64,000 bases of DNA from Saprospiraceae bacterium (GTDB lineage Bacteria; Bacteroidota; Bacteroidia; Chitinophagales; Saprospiraceae), in NCBI GenBank assembly GCA_016708265.1, contig JADJGA010000004.1, forward strand, positions 434,001 to 498,000, read 5' to 3'. Below, in pieces: positions 29,355 to 38,467 of the stretch. Numbering within the stretch: position 1 is the first letter of the stretch; each line of letters begins with the position of its first letter. Position numbers and translations under genes: made by a program. The notes beneath the pieces are model-generated. The model was not told the origin of the DNA. It searched no databases and saw nothing but the letters and a program-made list of their open reading frames with translations.

Positions 29355-30182
29355 ATGTTCAAAAAATCAGTATTCTCATTTCTCTTACTTTTTGCAGCAA
29401 TTAAATTAACTTGTCAATTTGCTACAATAGAGTCATTTGGAACAAAAGCAGTAGGTATTGGGACCTGCATAAGCTCTTTAAAAGATATTAATGCCGTATA
29501 TGGCAATGTTGCCGGAATTGCCAATACGTTTAAAATGGATGGAAATTTGTCTTATGAAAACAGGTTTCAGGCATTTGATCTCAGTGTTATAAACTTTGGA
29601 ATCGCCAAAAACTTTAATAAAACAGGGGTTTTTGGGCTTTCCATCAAAAAATTCGGGATCTCTGAATACAATGAATTCCAGGCAGGGATCAATTATGCGA
29701 GGAAACTTACAAATGCACTGTCATTAGGTATCAGATTCAATATCTATAATCTTGTAATTGAGGAATACGGCAACAGGTTTGCCTGCAATGCAGATTTAGG
29801 ATTACAATATGATCTTACAGAAAAACTTGCTATTGGATTTTATGTCATTAATCCTTTTCCTGTTAAATTTATTGGAGAAACCAAATTGCCGACTCTGGTT
29901 TTTTTAGGTTTGAATTACAAAGTTTCTGAAAACCTCAGGCTATACACTGAAGTTGAGAAGCATATAGATCATGATTTCTTTATTAAAGCAGGAATTGAAT
30001 TTGATTTTATGGATAAATTTTCAATTTTCGGTGGATTCAGAAATGACCTTGAAAGGTTTTCAGATTATTCTTTAGGTTTCAGATATGCAATTTCTACAAA
30101 CATAGACCTGAATATTTGTTCACAATATAACAGTACTCTCGGTTTAAGCCCATCTATAGGAGTAAGTTATGTAATGAAATAG
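29355..30182 (+). CDS. Outer-membrane beta-barrel protein (PorV/PorQ-like)
   Basis: 275 residues from ATG 29355 (MFKKSVFSFLLLFAAIKLTCQ, a clear signal peptide); a start at 29301 would put an unlikely extension in front. The rest is alternating amphipathic strands. ATIESFGTKAVGIGTCISSLKDINAVYGNVAGIA resembles the opening of PorV/PorQ and FadL-like barrels, and the protein ends SPSIGVSYVMK with strand character. It may be a T9SS accessory barrel, but the assignment rests on a short N-terminal resemblance. Confidence 0.65.
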   Translation: MFKKSVFSFLLLFAAIKLTCQFATIESFGTKAVGIGTCISSLKDINAVYGNVAGIANTFKMDGNLSYENRFQAFDLSVINFGIAKNFNKTGVFGLSIKKFGISEYNEFQAGINYARKLTNALSLGIRFNIYNLVIEEYGNRFACNADLGLQYDLTEKLAIGFYVINPFPVKFIGETKLPTLVFLGLNYKVSENLRLYTEVEKHIDHDFFIKAGIEFDFMDKFSIFGGFRNDLERFSDYSLGFRYAISTNIDLNICSQYNSTLGLSPSIGVSYVMK

Positions 30183-30205
30183 TTAGTTTTCAGACAACAA
30201 AACAG

Positions 30206-30931
30206 CTATAAATCAGCATTTAAGGCTAATCTGCCGCTTATTGCTGCCCTTTCACTCATGATCTGTGGCCAGTTTTCTGTTCCCTGCCATAGCAATTTCT
30301 TATTTTCAGAAAGTGCATCGATACTATAGCCCGAAATTTCCTTTAAATAATTATCAATATATTCATCCATTTGAAGTATATCATCAAACACTTCTGAAAC
30401 CAAACCGTTTGCTTTTGCCCATGAGGCATCTTTCCATACTGTAGGTTTAAGGGAAAGTTCAGAAAAAGCAGATAGTCCTGTTTTTCTTATTACAGCAGGT
30501 GCTATAACGAAAGGCCCTATTCCAATTGATAATTCACTCAACCGAATTGAAGAATATTTAGTTCCGAATGCAATATCGCATGCAGCCATCAATCCGACAC
30601 CTCCACCAACAGCTTTCCCCTGGATCCTTCCAATAACAATTTTGCTGCAAGTCCTCATTGAGTTAATAACATTACCAAAACCAGAGAAGAACTTCAAACC
30701 CTGTTCAGGGGTTTTTATACTTTTCAGTTCCTCAAAATTAGCTCCTGCACAAAAACTTCTTTCCCCATGACTCTTAAGCAGTATACATTTCACTTGAGGT
30801 ATTTTATCAATTTCACTGAAAGCGAGGGACATGGTTTCCAATAAATCCATATTCATTGAATTATGTGATGGATGAAAAAACTCCATTATTGCAATGCTTC
30901 CTGATATTTCATAATTTATATATTCGTTCAT
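30206..30931 (-). CDS. Enoyl-CoA hydratase/isomerase family protein
   Basis: 241 residues from ATG 30931 (MNEYINYEISG). Crotonase fold with the oxyanion-hole segments SFCAGANFEEL and GKAVGGGVGLMAACDIAFG, followed by SELSIGIGPFVIAP. The second catalytic Glu of classical hydratases is not certain here. A methylglutaconyl-CoA hydratase-like role is possible. It converges with the barrel gene, with only 23 bases between the stops. Confidence 0.85.
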   Translation of the reverse strand: MNEYINYEISGSIAIMEFFHPSHNSMNMDLLETMSLAFSEIDKIPQVKCILLKSHGERSFCAGANFEELKSIKTPEQGLKFFSGFGNVINSMRTCSKIVIGRIQGKAVGGGVGLMAACDIAFGTKYSSIRLSELSIGIGPFVIAPAVIRKTGLSAFSELSLKPTVWKDASWAKANGLVSEVFDDILQMDEYIDNYLKEISGYSIDALSENKKLLWQGTENWPQIMSERAAISGRLALNADL

Positions 30932-31075
30932 AGAAATATTTTTTTTCAAAAATAATAATTACTTTTTCAATATACCTCTTTAATTCGTAAAGTTTTTCAC
31001 AGAATGGATTTTTGTACTGAACCGGGAACTTTTTTAATAACTCAAACGTTACAATTCAACTATTATAATGATAAT

Positions 31076-31449
31076 GGGGCTGACTGGAATCGACAGGAAA
31101 GTATGTGTGTAAGTAAGCATGTCGGAGCACGATAGTTTATCTCCGTCAATAAATAACTATCAACAGAAATTTGAATGGCGAATATCGCTATGCTTTGGCA
31201 GCTTAATCCAAGGGATTAAAATGCCTTTGTGCTTTGTTTTTGATGTCTGATATACAGAACACTGCGCATCATCAAATTTCAGGCTGGGTGCAAAATATTC
31301 CCTGGTTTTGCATCGAGAAAACAAGGGATACGGTTTGAATAGGATTGTGTCATGACCGACCTCAAACCCGACAATTAAATATGGCAATAAACATGTAGAA
31401 AGCTTATGGGCGCTTTGTCTGGACCCGGGTTCGAATCCCGGCAGCTCCA
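31076..31449 (+). ncRNA. ssrA: tmRNA (transfer-messenger RNA)
   Basis: About 374 nt. The 5' end GGGGCTGACTGGAATCGACAG and 3' end with T-loop (GGTTCGAATCC) and CAGCTCC make a 7-bp tRNA-like acceptor with one G-U pair. The reading frame for the proteolysis tag is at 31177-31206: Gly-Glu-Tyr-Arg-Tyr-Ala-Leu-Ala-Ala then TAA, ending in the ALAA recognised by ClpXP-type proteases. A T-run follows the 3' end. The 3' CCA is not encoded. With SmpB it rescues stalled ribosomes. Confidence 0.96.
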
Positions 31450-31641
31450 CTTTTTTATTTCCTTCTCCATCTTTAATATTGAAGTTGTTTTAAAATATTT
31501 GTTTTAAACCACCTGTATATTATTGAATTTTACGTAAATACACTATTGAATATTTGTTTTATTTTAGACACTAATATGTAATTATAAACTTTAATTTGTT
31601 ATTTAAATTTCTCTACTTTTTGAGCCGTCAAAAAGTAGCAA

Positions 31642-31819
31642 TCCCGACGATAAATGTCGGGACGTGCGAAATTAAACTCGCAAACTTTTTATCTATTATA
31701 AAACAACAAGTTATCACGTTTTCATCCCGAAAGCTTTCGGGAACGGAAATTTTACCTACAGGGTTTCGGTAAAATTTCCTGTATTCTCCAGCTCAAACTC
31801 CCGACGATAAATGTCGGGA
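31642..31819. repeat. Cluster of four palindromic elements after tmRNA
   Basis: Two identical 21-bp hairpins (31642-31662 and 31799-31819; core cccgacgataaatgtcggg) flank a palindrome tcccgaaagctttcggga (31725-31742) and an inverted repeat with 12-bp arms (31745-31756, 31768-31779). The 500 bases between tmRNA and the GH38 gene carry no coding frame. Such palindromes are typical of dispersed intergenic (REP/MITE-like) elements in Bacteroidota; mobility here is inferred. Confidence 0.75.
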
Positions 31820-31931
31820 TCGCACAGTCCTTTCCTTAAGTTTTTAAACAAATTTATTAATTCCTCTGATCCCAAATCAAATTCTGCATAGCAATTTTTT
31901 ACTAAAGTTCACAATATTGATAAATTCGTAA

Positions 31932-31958
31932 TTGCTAATTCCTAATTGATTATATTTG
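31932..31958 (+). promoter_or_regulatory. Probable promoter of the GH38-like gene
   Basis: TATATTTG at 31951-31958 matches TAnnTTTG; TTG at 31932-31934 is 16 bases upstream, slightly short spacing. The ATG follows 38 bases later. Confidence 0.55.
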
Positions 31959-31996
31959 CCTTTGAAATAATTTCAGGAAGAAAAAAAATCACAACT

Positions 31997-34900
31997 ATGA
32001 GATCTGCTTTATTATTAGCTTCTATTATCTTTTTAATAATTGGTAAGAATTATAGTCAGAATTTCCTGTCTCAGCAAGATGAGATCATAAACGGATATGA
32101 AAAAAAAATAAGCGGTACTGATTTCATTTATCACTCTTTTATTCCTGACTTAAGGGAAAGTGTGCTTATAAGAGCTACAACAGGAAAAGATTTTATGGAA
32201 TGGGAAACCTCTGCTATTGAGAAAGTCACTGAAAAAAAATATTACACATTCATCTGGATTGCCGCGATCGGGTCAAGTCCCGGGGTTGCAGATTTCGAAC
32301 TAAGTACCAATATAACCTCTCCATTTACATTTTTATCTGATGGCAAACCTGACTGGAAAATCAGCAATATTGACGGGTCTGAACTGTTATTCAAAAAACA
32401 ATGGACAGACCAGTACGGTGACCACCATGGGTATATGTGCCTGAGAATTCCTTCAGAAAAATTAAAGAAAAGCCAAAATTTAAATATAAAAGTGACCGGA
32501 GGAAAATCTGGTCTGACATCGTGGTACATGACTTATAAGCAACAAATAAAAACAAACATCACAATCAAACCATTTCCTGCCACTATAAAGGAAAAAAATA
32601 AAATCAAACAACTTGTGAGTGCAGGAGTTTTCTATTTCGGTGACAAAGCCAGCATAAAGATTTTTGCCAACAAAAACCTAATACTTACAGATTCTATTTA
32701 TTTTGGTCACAATTATCTTAAAATCAAATTTGACCTGGTAAACAAAGCTGAAAAATTCAGGATTAAAACAATTATTGATAAAGCTGAATTTGAAAACGAT
32801 ATAACCCTCGATCCGGTAAGGAAATGGGAAGTAAACTTCATCCAGCACAGTCACACTGATATAGGATATACAAGGTCTCAAACTGAGATACTTGCTGAGC
32901 ATCTCAGATATATAGATTATGCACTGGATTACTGTGATGCGACCGATAATTACCCTGAAGATGCAAAATTCAGATGGACATGTGAAGCTTCCTGGGCTGT
33001 AGATGAATATCTGAAGACACGACCTGATAATCAGATAGAAAGGTTAAAAAAGCGAATAAATGAAGGCAGGATCGAAGTCACTGCAATGTATTACAATTTT
33101 TCGGAATTACCGGATGAACAAACCATTGCAGCTTCACTTGAGCCAATAAAGAGATTCCGTGAAAGCGGAATACCGGTGAAACTGGCTATGCAAAACGATG
33201 TCAATGGAATAGCCTGGTGTCTGAATGATTACTTCAAACCTATGGGCATCAGATATCTGAATATGGGAACTCATGGTCACAGAGCACTGATCTGTTTTGA
33301 CAAGCCTACCCTATTCTGGTGGGAATCACCTTCAGGAAACAGAATGCTGGCTTTCAGGGCAGAGCATTATATGACCGGGAATACTCTCATGGACCTGGTA
33401 TCAGGTGACATGGACAAATCTTCAGATCAGTTACTGTATTACCTGATCAGTTTAGCAAAAAAAGGCTATACCTACGATGAGATTGCAATACAGTTTTCTG
33501 GCTACACTACCGATAATTCACCCCCGTCAACAACAATGTCGGATCTGATAAGAGAATGGAACAATACATATGAGTCCCCAAAACTGAGAACATCTACTGC
33601 AACTTCATTTTTAGAGCAAATGGAAAAAAATCATGACCATGATATTCCGGTGATCAAAGGATACTGGCCTGACTGGTGGGCTGACGGATTAGGTGCTTCT
33701 GCAAGAGAAGTAGCTGCATCCCGTAATGCTTCCAACATGTTGAATTCATATTCTGCCGGGCTATCGATGGCAATGCTTAATAATATAAAAGTCAATAAAA
33801 GTATTCCTGAAAAGATAGAACTTTCACAGAATGCTCTGCTGTTCTACGGAGAGCATACTACCGGATATTCTGAAAGTGTCAGGGAACCTTTACATCAGAA
33901 TACTATGGAACAGAGAGCTTTGAAAGATTCCTATGCATGGGAGGCTCACAGAAGGATAGGTTCTTTGGGTGAAGAAGCTATGGGACTGCTTCAAAATGAT
34001 TTTCTTAATGAAAAAGATCCTTCTCTCCTTGTATTTAATTCGCTGAACTGGGAAAGAGATGGCCTTGCAACAGTATATATCGATCATCAGCTGGTACCGG
34101 GAAGTAAAACTCCTGTAATAACGGATATTTCCGGAAAGCAAATGAAAGCTCAGGCAGTTTCACACAGGTCCGATGGTACTTACTGGGCAATCTGGCTTAC
34201 TGACATCCCTGCCATTGGATTCAAAAAGCTTAGAATAACAACACAAGATATCGGTAAATCGCTGACTTATGAAAAAGTACCCTTTGAATATGAAAATCCA
34301 TGGTACAAAATAGTATTTGATGAAAAGAAAGCGGCAATAACATCAATTTTTGACAAGCAATTGAACAAAGAACTGATCGATCAGGCTGCAAAATACAAAT
34401 TCGGGGAATTCATTCTTGAAAAACTTGGAAACAGAAGTCAACTCGAGATGTTAATGTTAAATGATTTTACCCGCACAGGTCTCAATGAAACAGAATTTGA
34501 AAGTTTCATACCTGGTGAAGTATGGGATACATACCTGTTTACAGGCAAATCAGAGACATTCGAAGAACCCAGGGGCTATATTATAGAATTCAGGATTTTC
34601 AAAGTTGAAAAAAGAATAGATGTCAGCATAACTGCAGTCAAAAAGAATATTACGGATCCGGAAAGCTTTTATATTTCATTCCCCTTTGTACTCGAAAAAG
34701 GTAAAAACTATAGTGAAACAACCGGAGGTGTAATAGAAAATGGTGTAGATCAGATACCCGGATCATCTACAGACTGGGCATTGATGCAGTCCTTCACTTC
34801 GGTAAAAAATGAGGAATCACAGATTGTAATGAATTGCAATGAAATGCCGCTGATACAACTCGGAAACATAAATACCGGGAGATTCAAAGCCGGTGCTGTC

Positions 34901-35365
34901 CCTGAAACCAATCACATTTATTCCTGGCCTATGAATAATTACTGGACTACAAATTTCAATGCAGACCAGAGAGGTGGTCATAAATGGACATACAGCTTTA
35001 CATCAGGCAATGATAAATCAAATACTTTCTCAACGAGGTTTGGCTGGAATAATAAAATCCCGTTCATGACACGTGTTTTGCCGGGAGGAGGTAAGACCAT
35101 AAATAAAAATCAGGGTGCTTTTATCAGTGGATTTCCTGATAATGTCTTACTTATCGGGATAACACCAATAGATGAAAGCAAAATCAAACTGCAGATCAGA
35201 GAATTAGAGGGCATGGAAACTGTCATGGAATTGAAAAGACATTACAATGGACTTAAATATAATATTCATGAATCAGATGCAAACGGAGATATTTTGGAGC
35301 ATGGAAGTACAGTTATAAAAGGATACGAGACAAAATTTTTTGTTATTGACCTGATAAGTGATTAA
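31997..35365 (+). CDS. Large secreted glycoside hydrolase, family 38-like (alpha-mannosidase type)
   Basis: 1,122 residues from ATG 31997 with a signal peptide (RSALLLASIIFLIIG..YSQ). About 265 N-terminal residues form a beta-rich domain. The GH38 catalytic domain starts near residue 275: HSHTDIGYT (metal-binding His/Asp near 283-287), WTCEASWAVDEYL, and MQNDVNGIAW with Asp near 401 as candidate nucleophile. Middle and C-terminal beta-sandwich domains follow (LLVFNSLNWERDGL near residue 680, typical of GH38). No sorting domain is seen, so it is probably periplasmic. The exact glycan is unknown. Confidence 0.88.
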   Translation: MRSALLLASIIFLIIGKNYSQNFLSQQDEIINGYEKKISGTDFIYHSFIPDLRESVLIRATTGKDFMEWETSAIEKVTEKKYYTFIWIAAIGSSPGVADFELSTNITSPFTFLSDGKPDWKISNIDGSELLFKKQWTDQYGDHHGYMCLRIPSEKLKKSQNLNIKVTGGKSGLTSWYMTYKQQIKTNITIKPFPATIKEKNKIKQLVSAGVFYFGDKASIKIFANKNLILTDSIYFGHNYLKIKFDLVNKAEKFRIKTIIDKAEFENDITLDPVRKWEVNFIQHSHTDIGYTRSQTEILAEHLRYIDYALDYCDATDNYPEDAKFRWTCEASWAVDEYLKTRPDNQIERLKKRINEGRIEVTAMYYNFSELPDEQTIAASLEPIKRFRESGIPVKLAMQNDVNGIAWCLNDYFKPMGIRYLNMGTHGHRALICFDKPTLFWWESPSGNRMLAFRAEHYMTGNTLMDLVSGDMDKSSDQLLYYLISLAKKGYTYDEIAIQFSGYTTDNSPPSTTMSDLIREWNNTYESPKLRTSTATSFLEQMEKNHDHDIPVIKGYWPDWWADGLGASAREVAASRNASNMLNSYSAGLSMAMLNNIKVNKSIPEKIELSQNALLFYGEHTTGYSESVREPLHQNTMEQRALKDSYAWEAHRRIGSLGEEAMGLLQNDFLNEKDPSLLVFNSLNWERDGLATVYIDHQLVPGSKTPVITDISGKQMKAQAVSHRSDGTYWAIWLTDIPAIGFKKLRITTQDIGKSLTYEKVPFEYENPWYKIVFDEKKAAITSIFDKQLNKELIDQAAKYKFGEFILEKLGNRSQLEMLMLNDFTRTGLNETEFESFIPGEVWDTYLFTGKSETFEEPRGYIIEFRIFKVEKRIDVSITAVKKNITDPESFYISFPFVLEKGKNYSETTGGVIENGVDQIPGSSTDWALMQSFTSVKNEESQIVMNCNEMPLIQLGNINTGRFKAGAVPETNHIYSWPMNNYWTTNFNADQRGGHKWTYSFTSGNDKSNTFSTRFGWNNKIPFMTRVLPGGGKTINKNQGAFISGFPDNVLLIGITPIDESKIKLQIRELEGMETVMELKRHYNGLKYNIHESDANGDILEHGSTVIKGYETKFFVIDLISD

Positions 35366-35429
35366 AATAAAATATTTTTGTGAATGATGTGGATCAAGAT
35401 AGATTGCTTTATGAAAATAAATTCAACCA

Positions 35430-35865
35430 CGAAAGTTCAAAAGGAAATGCCATTGAAGTATCACAAAAAAAATCGGAGAATAATGAATATTACGAAGATA
35501 TTTTCAAATTAGTGATTAGGACTGTTCTTTTGAACGCAAGTTCGTACCTGCATTAAAGAAACAAAATTAGAATGTGATATAGAAATTGCTAATTGAAAGA
35601 ACTTATTATTGATAAACTCATTTAATCAGGCACTAAAAATGAAAAACAAAACCATTGCCTCTAATTTATAAAAATATGAAACTTGATGTTGATTATTAAA
35701 GTTGATTTACTTGCACAAAATTGTAAAATTGTTAAATTAAAATCTGTTGCACGCTTTATGCGACATTCATATAGCAATAATAATTACCAAACTTAAAGCC
35801 ATCAGAGATCAGTAAATTTGGCTTATTGCTAATTTTAATGTAGAACAAGGTTGAAAAATGACAAT
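35430..35865 (+). pseudogene. Decayed GxxExxY-family gene
   Basis: No open frame, but translated pieces in shifting frames match the GxxExxY family in order: GNAIEV (35441-35458), LIYKNMKLDVDY (35661-35696), VDLLAQN (35701-35721), DIHIA (35762-35776), a TKLKAI piece, and NFNVEQG near 35831-35852. The family consensus is (VY)KxxKLDxGYRIDLLVEN...DVHxAQ...KFGLLINFNV. Several stops and frame changes show long decay. The remainder of 35366-36058 has no other recognisable content. Confidence 0.72.
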
Positions 35866-36058
35866 GAATTTATCAAAGATGAAAATCTTTATAATCAGTA
35901 AAGTCAGACTTTGTGTTACTTTGTGGTATCTACTTTAAAAAATTTAGTGGTAAAACTGAGAGTTACACAGTTTTAACTCTTGATTCGCATTATTAATAAA
36001 GTTGCAGACAATTATTAAGAATTTTAAGGGCAAAAATCATAAATTAAATACATTAGAA

Positions 36059-36556
36059 ATGAAAAGAAAAGACTATATTTCCTGGGATGAATACTTTATG
36101 GGCTTAGCTGTTTTGTCGGCAAAACGCAGCAAGGATCCGGGCACCCAGGTAGGAGCTTGTATCGTAAATACAAGGAATAAAGTTGTGGGTATGGGTTATA
36201 ACGGACTCCCTATCGGATGCAGCGATGATCAGTTTCCATGGGTGAAAGAAGGGGATTTTCTGGATACAAAATATCCTTATGTTTGCCATGCAGAACTGAA
36301 TGCAATACTCAACAATGTAGGAATTGATCTGAACGGATGCAGGATCTATTCCACACTCTTCCCCTGTAATGAATGCGCAAAGGCAATAATTCAGAGTGGC
36401 ATAAAGGAAGTAGTTTATCTGTCAGACAAATATTCGGAAAACAGCGATGTCAAGGTATCAAAAATACTATTTGATACAGCCGGTATTAAATATAGGATAG
36501 TGGAAGTAAACAGAAAAAATATCTGTCTCGATCTGACTGATGAAAACGATGAATAA
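36059..36556 (+). CDS. Deoxycytidylate (dCMP) deaminase family protein
   Basis: 165 residues from ATG 36059 (MKRKDYISWDEYFMGLA). Zinc-site motifs: CHAELNAI (His, catalytic Glu) and PCNECA (two Cys), the classic cytidine/deoxycytidylate deaminase pattern; KDPGTQVGACIVN is also typical of dCMP deaminase. It makes dUMP for thymidylate synthesis. A TTG at 36002 gives a longer frame but adds an unrelated tail. It stands alone on the plus strand. Confidence 0.92.
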   Translation: MKRKDYISWDEYFMGLAVLSAKRSKDPGTQVGACIVNTRNKVVGMGYNGLPIGCSDDQFPWVKEGDFLDTKYPYVCHAELNAILNNVGIDLNGCRIYSTLFPCNECAKAIIQSGIKEVVYLSDKYSENSDVKVSKILFDTAGIKYRIVEVNRKNICLDLTDENDE

Positions 36557-36959
36557 TTCTTACTTAATTGTTTATATTATGTATTTTTTGGCATAATATT
36601 TTATAAATCAAGTAACTATATGAAGTTAGTAAGGTTTAGGAGGTTTAGGAGGTTTGAAATTGTTAATTGTAATTTGTCAATTATCAATTCGTAAATTTGG
36701 TTTAGGCTTGCCCGGGCTAGGATGTATAGCAAATGGACGAAAAAATAAGCTTGTTTTACACTCAAATAAATATATCTGCGATAGTATTTGTATATTTGAA
36801 ATCTTTTAAGAGAATATATGGTATTAATAGAAAAAAATACATTTGATATTACTATGTTTTTAAAACCACAAAGTGAACTTAGTTTTATCTGTAAGTAACA
36901 AACAAAGCGAACAAAGTGGTAAATAAAAACATTGATATTTTGTAAAACACCTAATAATT
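36557..36959 (+). other. Intergenic, with a short 9-bp tandem repeat
   Basis: About 400 AT-rich bases without a gene. A 9-bp unit (aggtttagg) is repeated about 2.5 times at 36632-36655. TATATTTG at 36791-36798 is a possible -7 element for the following gene, though no -33 partner is placed well. Confidence 0.55.
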
Positions 36960-37541
36960 ATGCATGATCATAAATTCAATCCTGAATTCCTCCATAAACT
37001 GAATAATCCGGAAAGACTGAAGGATCTACCACCCGATTTTCTTTTTTCAGACTTCCAAGCTAAAAATCCGGAAATCATATTCGATATCGGTGCAGGGACA
37101 GGTTTTTTCTCGGTTCAGCTTGCAAAATATTTTCCCACATCGAAAATATATGCCTGCGATATTTCTCCAGCAATGTTAAACTGGATGAGTGAAAATATTA
37201 CTCCTGGTCATGAGAAGATAAATGTACACCTGATGGAAGAAAACCAAATTCCATTTGAGGACAGCACCGGAGATCTGTTGTTCATGATAAATCTCCATCA
37301 TGAACTCGATGATCCTGAATTGATGCTTTCAGAATGTCACAGAGTTCTTAAACCAGGAGGCCATATACTAATAGCAGACTGGAAAAAGGAAGATATGCCG
37401 ATGGGTCCACCCACAGATATACGCTGCAAGCCGGAAAACATATCAGAACAATTAAAAAATGCAGGATTTAAAAATATAAGTGTGAACATGCAGTTGGAAA
37501 AGCATTTTGTGGTAGTAGGGGAAAAAGTATGGCATAAATAA
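36960..37541 (+). CDS. Class I SAM-dependent methyltransferase
   Basis: 193 residues. SAM-binding motif I is IFDIGAGTGFFSVQLA, motif II is YACDISPAML, then DLLFMINLHHELDDP and the post-motif LKPGGHILIADWKKE. The fold is that of the UbiE/Methyltransf_11 group. The substrate is not evident; the flanking genes give no clue. Confidence 0.85.
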   Translation: MHDHKFNPEFLHKLNNPERLKDLPPDFLFSDFQAKNPEIIFDIGAGTGFFSVQLAKYFPTSKIYACDISPAMLNWMSENITPGHEKINVHLMEENQIPFEDSTGDLLFMINLHHELDDPELMLSECHRVLKPGGHILIADWKKEDMPMGPPTDIRCKPENISEQLKNAGFKNISVNMQLEKHFVVVGEKVWHK

Positions 37542-37669
37542 TACTATGTCAAATAAAATACAAAACCTAAACTGATTAAATTATTGATACAACAAAAAAA
37601 AATCAGCTTTTTTGGGGGCTTGTCATAAAAAATTACACAAAACAAAATAATCCTGGCTTATAATTATCC

Positions 37670-38209
37670 TCACTTCTCCAGCTGGTAAATATGTTTGAGG
37701 TTTCGGGCTTTTTCATCGATGTCAAGTCCATAGCCTATAACAAACTTATTTTCTATTTCGAATGCGCTAAACCTGACAGGAAATGTGTGGGTATAAGCTT
37801 CAGTCTTGAAAAGCAGGGCAGCAATATCGACTGATCGGGGATTGTCGGTGTTCAGCTTGTCGATAAAATAATTAAGAGTGTTGCCGGTATCAACAATATC
37901 TTCTATAATAAGGATTTTTTTATCCCTGACATCGAGCTCAAGTGGAAATTTCTCTGTTATGATACCTGAGGAACTGGTACCTTGATAAGATGAAAACTGT
38001 ATGAAATGGATATTATGTTCAAAATTGAGGTGCCTGATAAGATCTGCTGCAAATATAAAAGCCCCTTTCAGAACTATGATGATCTCTATTTTTTCTCCGA
38101 AATACACACTGTTAATTTCGACAGCCATTTCAGCTATCTTAGATTCTATTTCTTTACTGTCGATCATTTTCACAAATGACAAGTCATCAACAAGTACTCT
38201 GGAGTCCAT
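37670..38209 (-). CDS. hpt: Hypoxanthine phosphoribosyltransferase
   Basis: Purine salvage: makes IMP or GMP from the base and PRPP. 179 residues from ATG 38209 (MDSRVLVDD); an upstream start at 38266 adds an unlikely extension. The PRPP-binding motif IIIEDIVDTGNTL is seen as LIIEDIVDTGNT, with VLKGAFIFAADLIRHL and the flexible-loop segment SSYQGTSSSG. It ends KARNLKHIYQLEK, as in hpt of Bacteroidota. Confidence 0.93.
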   Translation of the reverse strand: MDSRVLVDDLSFVKMIDSKEIESKIAEMAVEINSVYFGEKIEIIIVLKGAFIFAADLIRHLNFEHNIHFIQFSSYQGTSSSGIITEKFPLELDVRDKKILIIEDIVDTGNTLNYFIDKLNTDNPRSVDIAALLFKTEAYTHTFPVRFSAFEIENKFVIGYGLDIDEKARNLKHIYQLEK

Positions 38210-38326
38210 AATCAGACGGTTTAATTTAACAAAGCACAAAGATACTGATAATAATCGGTTTATCAAAAAACAGTTGGAGTTGGTACTGAAAGAAATACAA
38301 AAATTGAGAGATTTCCTTAAAAAAAA

Positions 38327-38402
38327 TCACGCAAAGCAGCAAAGGCGCAAAAAGAAATAATAATTTATATAAAACCTTTGCGTTCTCTGCGTCTTAGCGT
38401 GA
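38327..38402. repeat. Imperfect inverted repeat (CACGCAAAG type)
   Basis: Left arm tcacgcaaagcagcaaagg (38327-38350) and right arm cctttgcgttctctgcgt (38375-38402) form a long imperfect hairpin. This CACGCAAAGxxGCAAAGG / CTTTGCGTxxxTGCGTG pattern is a common intergenic dispersed element in Bacteroidota; the neighbouring genes are not interrupted. Confidence 0.7.
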
Positions 38403-38467
38403 CTCTTACAAATTTATAATTATTATATGCCTGATACCAGAAGTAAAAGGCTCACGAATTTTATTTA

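Noticed and set aside
31160..31450. Minus-strand reading frame of 96 residues beginning MELPGFEPGS
   Set aside because: It is antisense to tmRNA; the MELPGFEPGS start is the complement of the T-arm, a well-known false prediction.
37585..37625. A/T-rich stretch after the methyltransferase as terminator
   Set aside because: There is an A-run and T-run around TCAGC, but no GC stem to form a stable hairpin.
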